Made by a program: the position numbers and the translations under genes. Source: Bacteroidales bacterium (lineage in GTDB: Bacteria > Bacteroidota > Bacteroidia > Bacteroidales > UBA932). Taken from it: DNA of 63,026 nt. Positions within the stretch are counted from its first letter, which is position 1, and the number at the start of each line of letters is the position of its first letter. Under the pieces are notes generated by a model. The model was not told the DNA's origin, made no database searches, and was given only the letters and a program-made list of their open reading frames with translations. The DNA lies in contig JAFRVZ010000032.1 in the NCBI GenBank assembly GCA_017438265.1, forward strand, positions 1-63,026, in the 5' to 3' direction. Below, one piece after another: positions 59,647 to 63,026 of the stretch.

Positions 59647-60957
59647 ATGAGGAAAGGTTTGAAGATACTGCTGGCGGGTTTCGCCGCGCTGCTTGTGCTG
59701 GCGCTGGCCGCGTCGTGCGGCAAGGAAGGAGGAGACGCGCGCTTCGACGATTACGAGCGCGTGATGATCATGGTTTCCGCCGGGCGCAACAGCCTGAGCT
59801 CGAACCTGCTGGATGACCTGCGGGAGTTGCGGGAGGGATATGTCCCCGCCTGGAACGAACACAAGGCCCTCGTCATCATCTCCCACAACCTGGAACGGCC
59901 GTACGTCTATGCAGAAGCCACGGAGGCGTACGTGATCCGGCTGGTCCGGGGGCGTTCCGGCCAGGTCTTCGCCGATACCCTGAAGCGCTACCCGGAGACG
60001 ACCGTCCTGACGGACAAGGCGGATTTCGAGGCGATCCTGCGCTACGTCGGCGCGGAATTCCCGTCGAAGCACTACGGGATGGTCTATTCCTCCCACGGCT
60101 GGGGTTTCCTCCCGAAGGGCTATTACAACCACCGCGACGAACTGGAGAAGGACACCTCCTTCGCGCCGGCCCGCCGGGCGCCGCGGGCTTCGGTCCGGAT
60201 GCCCTCGGGCGCGTTCCCGTATGTTCCGGACGCCGTCGACGGGGAGCCGCGGACGAAGAGCGTCGGCCAGGAAGTGTTCGTCGAGAACGGCGCGACGGTG
60301 GCCTATGAAATGGATATCACGGATTTCGCCGCGGCGATTCCGTACCACCTGGACTATATGATCTTCGACGCCTGCCTGATGGGGGGCGTCGAGACGGCCT
60401 GGGTCTTCCGGGACAAGGCGGACCGCTTCATCGGCTCGCAGGCGGAGATCGTCTCCGACGGGCTGGATTACCAGCAGCTGGCTTCCCGGCTGCTGGAAGG
60501 GGATGCGCCGGACCTGGAGGGCGTCTGCCAGGACTTCTACGACATGTACAAGTATGCGAAGGGCTGGCGGCAGACCGCGACCGTCTCGCTGGTCGACACC
60601 GGCGCCCTGGACCCCCTCGCCGCCGTCTGCAAGCTCCTGTTTGCGAAGTACCGGTCCGCGATCCTCGCCCTGCAGCCGGACCGCGTGCAGCATTTCTATT
60701 CCGGGGACCATCCCTGGTATTTCGACCTGAAGGATGTCCTGATCCAGGCGGGTGCGACGCAGGAAGAGCTGGCGCGCCTGCAGAACGCGCTGGACGGCTG
60801 CGTCCTCTTCAAGCGCGCGACGCCGCGGGTCCTGGACCTGTACGACGTAACCGTCTTCAGCGGACTGAGCATGTACCTGCCGTCCGTGCCCGGGGAGTAC
60901 CTGCGCAGTTATTACCGGCAACTGGGCTGGAACCAGGCTTCCGGACTGGTCGAATAG
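59647..60957 (+). CDS. Clostripain-family (C11) cysteine peptidase lipoprotein
   Basis: The 436-residue protein has a lipoprotein signal (GFAALLVLALAASCGK) and the C11 fold. The catalytic His150 lies in MVYSSHGWGFLPK and Cys243 in MIFDACLMGGVETAW. Other marks are LVIISHNLERPYV and FIGSQAEIVSDGLDY. C11 peptidases cut after Arg or Lys, and some need self-cleavage to become active. It should work on the cell surface or in the periplasm. Specificity cannot be told from sequence. Confidence 0.9.
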   Translation: MRKGLKILLAGFAALLVLALAASCGKEGGDARFDDYERVMIMVSAGRNSLSSNLLDDLRELREGYVPAWNEHKALVIISHNLERPYVYAEATEAYVIRLVRGRSGQVFADTLKRYPETTVLTDKADFEAILRYVGAEFPSKHYGMVYSSHGWGFLPKGYYNHRDELEKDTSFAPARRAPRASVRMPSGAFPYVPDAVDGEPRTKSVGQEVFVENGATVAYEMDITDFAAAIPYHLDYMIFDACLMGGVETAWVFRDKADRFIGSQAEIVSDGLDYQQLASRLLEGDAPDLEGVCQDFYDMYKYAKGWRQTATVSLVDTGALDPLAAVCKLLFAKYRSAILALQPDRVQHFYSGDHPWYFDLKDVLIQAGATQEELARLQNALDGCVLFKRATPRVLDLYDVTVFSGLSMYLPSVPGEYLRSYYRQLGWNQASGLVE

Positions 60958-60967
60958 TCGCTAAAAA

Positions 60968-60999
60968 TTTGTAAATCTGTTTTTTTTGTGTCAACTTTG
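60968..60999 (+). promoter_or_regulatory. Promoter of rplY
   Basis: TTTG at 60968-60971 and CAACTTTG at 60992-60999 are 20 bases apart; the -7 box differs from TAnnTTTG at one base. It starts a leader of nearly 90 bases. Confidence 0.7.
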
Positions 61000-61004
61000 C
61001 AGCC

Positions 61005-61092
61005 GCATTTACAAAAGCGGTTGCGCTTTTTGGTGCAATGGGTCCTTCGGGCCTGTCCCAAGGATGAGTAACACATTTTTAAAAACAGTACA
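61005..61092 (+). promoter_or_regulatory. Structured leader of rplY, possible autoregulatory element
   Basis: AAAAGCG and CGCTTTT (61013-61030) form a 7-bp hairpin around GTTG, followed by T-rich sequence. A second hairpin around GGTCC-TTC-GGGCC (61041-61053) may be capped by GGG/CCC pairing at 61040-61042 and 61057-61059. An AGGATGAG follows. Ribosomal protein genes are often controlled by such leaders, but I do not recognise a named family. Confidence 0.4.
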
Positions 61093-61671
61093 ATGCAGCA
61101 TTTTGAACTGAAAGGCCAGATCCGTCAGGTTGGCAACAAAGCCGTCATCAAGGCTTTCCGTGCACAGGGTCTCGTTCCTTGCAACCTCTATGGCAATGGA
61201 ATGGAGAACGTGCTCTTCACCGTTAACGCAAAGGAGCTCAAGGGCGTGACCGATACCCCGAAAGCCCACATCATCGACCTCGTGCTGGACAACGGCAAGA
61301 AGTACTTCGCCGTGCTCCACGAACTCCAGTTCCACCCGGTCAGCGATGCGTGCCTCCACGTGGATTTCCTCGCCGTCGACGAGAAGACCCCGATCACGAT
61401 CAAGGTCCCCGTTGCGATTACCGGTCACTCCGTCGGTGTGCAGCAGGGTGGTAAGTTCTTCCAGCCGAACCGCGCACTGAAGGTTTGCGCCCTGATGAAG
61501 GACCTCCCGGATGAAATCCCCGTCGATATCACCAAGCTCCAGCTCGACCACACGATCAAGGCCGGAGACCTCAAGATCGAGGGCGTGAACATCGTTTCCC
61601 CGAAATCCACCGTCATCTGCGGCGTGAAGACGACCCGCAACACGGTCGTTACCGAGGAAGTCGCCGAGTAA
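61093..61671 (+). CDS. rplY: 50S ribosomal protein L25/general stress protein Ctc
   Basis: The 192-residue protein has the 5S-rRNA-binding L25 domain (FELKGQIRQVGNKAVIKAFR, LVPCNLYGNGMENVLFTV) and a C-terminal TL5-type beta domain (HVDFLAVDEKTPITIKVPVA, KSTVICGVKTTR). It binds 5S rRNA in the large subunit. The long form is usual in Bacteroidetes. pth follows after 5 bp, the common order. Confidence 0.96.
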   Translation: MQHFELKGQIRQVGNKAVIKAFRAQGLVPCNLYGNGMENVLFTVNAKELKGVTDTPKAHIIDLVLDNGKKYFAVLHELQFHPVSDACLHVDFLAVDEKTPITIKVPVAITGHSVGVQQGGKFFQPNRALKVCALMKDLPDEIPVDITKLQLDHTIKAGDLKIEGVNIVSPKSTVICGVKTTRNTVVTEEVAE

Positions 61672-61676
61672 CAGCC

Positions 61677-62279
61677 ATGTGCTTCCGGCGGAAACAGACG
61701 GACGCGTCCGGTCGGAATTACCTGGTCGTAGGACTGGGCAACATCGGAGCAGAATACGTTTCCACCCGGCACAACATGGGATTCATGGTGTTGGATGCCT
61801 TTGCGAAGGCATCCGACACTTTTTTTGAACCCGGCCGCTACGGCGAGGTCTGCACGGTTCCCTTCAAGGGGCGGAAGCTCACGCTGCTCAAGCCGTCGAC
61901 CTACGTGAACCTGAGCGGCAACGCCGTGCGCTACTGGCTCGGGAAACTGAACCTTCCGGTTTCGCAGCTGGTCGTCGTCTGCGACGACCTGAACCTGCCG
62001 TTCGGCACCCTCCGCCTGCGGACCCGCGGCAGCGACGGCGGCCACAACGGACTGAAACACATCCAGCAGACCCTCCAGACCGCCGACTACACGCGTATCC
62101 GTATCGGGATCGGCCACAGTTTCACTCCCGGCGAGCAGATCGACTTCGTCCTCGGAACGTTGTCGGCGGACGAATCCGCGCAGGTTCCGCTGATCTGCGA
62201 CCGCGTCATCGAAGGAGTCAAAACCTACTGTACGGCGGGTGCTGAAATGGCGATGAATCTGCTGAATGTCAAAAAATAA
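61677..62279 (+). CDS. pth: Peptidyl-tRNA hydrolase
   Basis: The 200-residue enzyme releases peptides from peptidyl-tRNA. The sequence YLVVGLGNIGAEYVSTRHNM contains the catalytic His in TRHNMGF. VVVCDDLNLPFGTLRLR holds the Asp, and RGSDGGHNGLKHI and RIRIGIGH follow. The N-terminus has about a dozen extra residues before the first strand; no better start is seen. It is co-transcribed with rplY. Confidence 0.96.
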   Translation: MCFRRKQTDASGRNYLVVGLGNIGAEYVSTRHNMGFMVLDAFAKASDTFFEPGRYGEVCTVPFKGRKLTLLKPSTYVNLSGNAVRYWLGKLNLPVSQLVVVCDDLNLPFGTLRLRTRGSDGGHNGLKHIQQTLQTADYTRIRIGIGHSFTPGEQIDFVLGTLSADESAQVPLICDRVIEGVKTYCTAGAEMAMNLLNVKK

Positions 62280-62287
62280 GGGAAATA

Positions 62288-62319
62288 TTTGTTTTTGAAT
62301 TGCGAATTTTCTATCTTGC
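62288..62319 (+). promoter_or_regulatory. Promoter of the histone H1-like gene
   Basis: TTTG at 62288-62291 and TATCTTGC at 62312-62319 are 20 bases apart, with the -7 box slightly off consensus. The leader is about 57 bases. Confidence 0.6.
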
Positions 62320-62379
62320 GTGGAGACCATTGAAAGGACAATACAGTACTATTAACAATAACCAATCAAAAATCCGATT

Positions 62380-62556
62380 ATGAAAAAGCTTGTTGAAAAA
62401 ATCAATGCTGAGATCGCTGCCTTCCAGCTGAACGCTGAGGCCCAGGTTGTCAAGGGAAACAAGGCCGCCGGTGCCCGCGCCCGTAAGGCTGCCCTCGATC
62501 TGATGAAGGACCTGAAGGAGTTCCGCAAGGCTTCCGTCGCCGAGGCCAAGAAGTAA
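62380..62556 (+). CDS. Histone H1-like small basic protein
   Basis: The 58-residue protein reads MKKLVEKINAEIAAFQLNAE, then AQVVKGNKAAGARARKAALD and ends in LKEFRKASVAEAKK. It matches the short H1/Hc1-like proteins of Bacteroidetes, which are Lys/Ala-rich helices thought to bind DNA. It has its own promoter and terminator, so it is a single-gene unit and probably well expressed. The DNA-binding role is taken from the family name rather than from proof here. Confidence 0.88.
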   Translation: MKKLVEKINAEIAAFQLNAEAQVVKGNKAAGARARKAALDLMKDLKEFRKASVAEAKK

Positions 62557-62585
62557 TTCTTGACGCTAATAAAGCATTTTAGAGA

Positions 62586-62612
62586 CCGTCCCCCGGGGCG
62601 GCCTTTATTTTT
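62586..62612 (+). terminator. Intrinsic terminator after the H1-like gene
   Basis: CCGTCC and GGGCGG pair (one T-G pair) around a four-base loop and are followed by TTTATTTTTTTTT. Confidence 0.8.
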
Positions 62613-62669
62613 TTTTCATTTTTTTTGCCGGGGCCTGCAACGTTTCGGGCCGGTATTGCATCTATGCTA

Positions 62670-62731
62670 TAGGTTTAGGTTTTAGTACACGTCTTTGAAA
62701 AGTCGGCTGCCGTGAGGCGCCGGCTTTTTTT
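62670..62731 (+). ncRNA. Candidate short transcript ending in a strong terminator
   Basis: TAGGTTTA at 62670-62677 resembles a -7 box. The stretch after it encodes no clear protein and ends in a hairpin (62702-62724: GTCGGC-T-GCC with GGC-GCCGGC, loop GTGA) followed by seven T. A transcript of about 50 bases is possible. No -33 box is found at 20 bases, so the promoter is doubtful. The hairpin may instead be a second terminator. Confidence 0.3.
62702..62731 (+). terminator. Intrinsic terminator in the gap before the M6 gene
   Basis: A 9-bp stem with one bulged T and a GTGA loop is followed by TTTTTTT. It lies 145 bases after the H1-like stop codon, so it is not needed for that gene. Confidence 0.8.
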
Positions 62732-62742
62732 GTGGCCGTATG

Positions 62743-62774
62743 TTTGCTTATTACCGGGATTTTGAGTAAATCTG
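62743..62774 (+). promoter_or_regulatory. Promoter of the M6-type metalloprotease gene
   Basis: TTTG at 62743-62746 and TAAATCTG at 62767-62774 are 20 bases apart. The -7 box differs from the consensus at one base and ends four bases before the ATG, implying a leaderless transcript. Confidence 0.5.
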
Positions 62775-62778
62775 CATT

Positions 62779-63026
62779 ATGAATCTGCGCGGAATAATCT
62801 GCTTCCTGCTGCTGTCTGCCGCCCTGGCCGCTGCGGCAAAACCGGCGCGTCCCGGGGTGCTGACCTTTACCCAGCCGGACGGGACGACCTTCCGGGCCCG
62901 CCTGAGCGGCGATGAGTTCTCCAAGCGTCTCCTGCTGGAGGACGGCTGCGCCCTGGTGCAGGATGCCGACGGATTCTACTGTTATGCCGCGTTCGATTCC
63001 CGCGGACGGAGCGTCAGCTCCGGACG
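62779..63026 (+). CDS. N-terminus of an M6-family metalloprotease-like protein (partial)
   Basis: The frame starts at ATG 62779 and runs off the window after 82 codons. It has a signal peptide (IICFLLLSAALAAAAKPARP) followed by GVLTFTQPDGTTFRARLSGD, then LLLEDGCALVQDADGFYCYA. In Bacteroidetes this pattern opens secreted proteins with an M6-type (immune inhibitor A-like) protease domain. The catalytic HExxH would lie beyond the window, so the enzyme activity is not shown here. Confidence 0.7.
   Translation, partial: MNLRGIICFLLLSAALAAAAKPARPGVLTFTQPDGTTFRARLSGDEFSKRLLLEDGCALVQDADGFYCYAAFDSRGRSVSSG

Noticed and set aside
62640..62731. Riboswitch for the M6-type gene
   Set aside because: The terminator lies before that gene's own promoter (62743-62774), so it would not be in its leader.

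Overview
The window looks like chromosome from a G+C-rich, uncultured-type gut or rumen Bacteroidales. Supporting signs are a SusC/SusD pair, a BACON-GH5 lipoprotein, the lpxD-lpxC-lpxA order, an archaeal/eukaryal-type ProS, a histone H1-like small protein, and many promoters of the Bacteroidetes sigma-ABfr type (TTTG, about 20 nt, TAnnTTTG). No mobile element, CRISPR array or rRNA was seen. One tRNA (Gln, TTG) is present.

Layout. 1-4.1 kb is an A+T-richer accessory stretch. It holds the tail of an HxlR-type regulator, internally deleted remnants of a TfoX-N gene and a Fic gene, a PH-like membrane protein, a flavin-binding (NimA-like) protein, an ECF sigma factor with two companion genes, and an AraC regulator. 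4.2-15.2 kb carries an exported aldo/keto reductase, a flavodoxin, a YhfC-type membrane protease, hisS, sppA, tilS, a DUF3078 protein, proS and a very aromatic-rich lipoprotein. 15.3-27.6 kb is core: an OMPP1/FadL-type porin, wbqC/lpxA/lpxC/lpxD, rimP (short)/nusA/infB, a RidA-like protein, a sugar isomerase-like protein, tRNA-Gln, a thioesterase and tadA.

27.7-51.2 kb is a polysaccharide utilization region that I read as beta-mannan or mixed beta-glycan directed. It contains two exported AGE-family epimerases, a GH130 mannosylglucose phosphorylase, SusC fused to an OmpA domain, SusD, a surface lipoprotein with a duplicated domain, a BACON-GH5 enzyme and a GPH-type sugar symporter. The inferred route is surface cleavage by GH5, uptake by SusCD, epimerisation of the reducing-end sugar by an exported AGE enzyme, import by the symporter, and cytosolic phosphorolysis by GH130. 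Embedded in it are three cassettes that pair a DUF6057-type membrane protein with a TolB-like beta-propeller lipoprotein carrying a CxxCH motif. This is the best candidate for an undescribed system here.

51.2-63.0 kb returns to housekeeping: polA (3'-5' exonuclease motifs eroded), an ECF sigma factor overlapping both polA and rsmG, rpmH, a 26-bp inverted repeat, rmuC, a LolC/E-like permease, rbfA, tyrS, a clostripain-like lipoprotein, rplY with a structured leader, pth, an H1-like gene and the start of an M6-type metalloprotease. Family assignments come from motifs read by eye; no database search was run.
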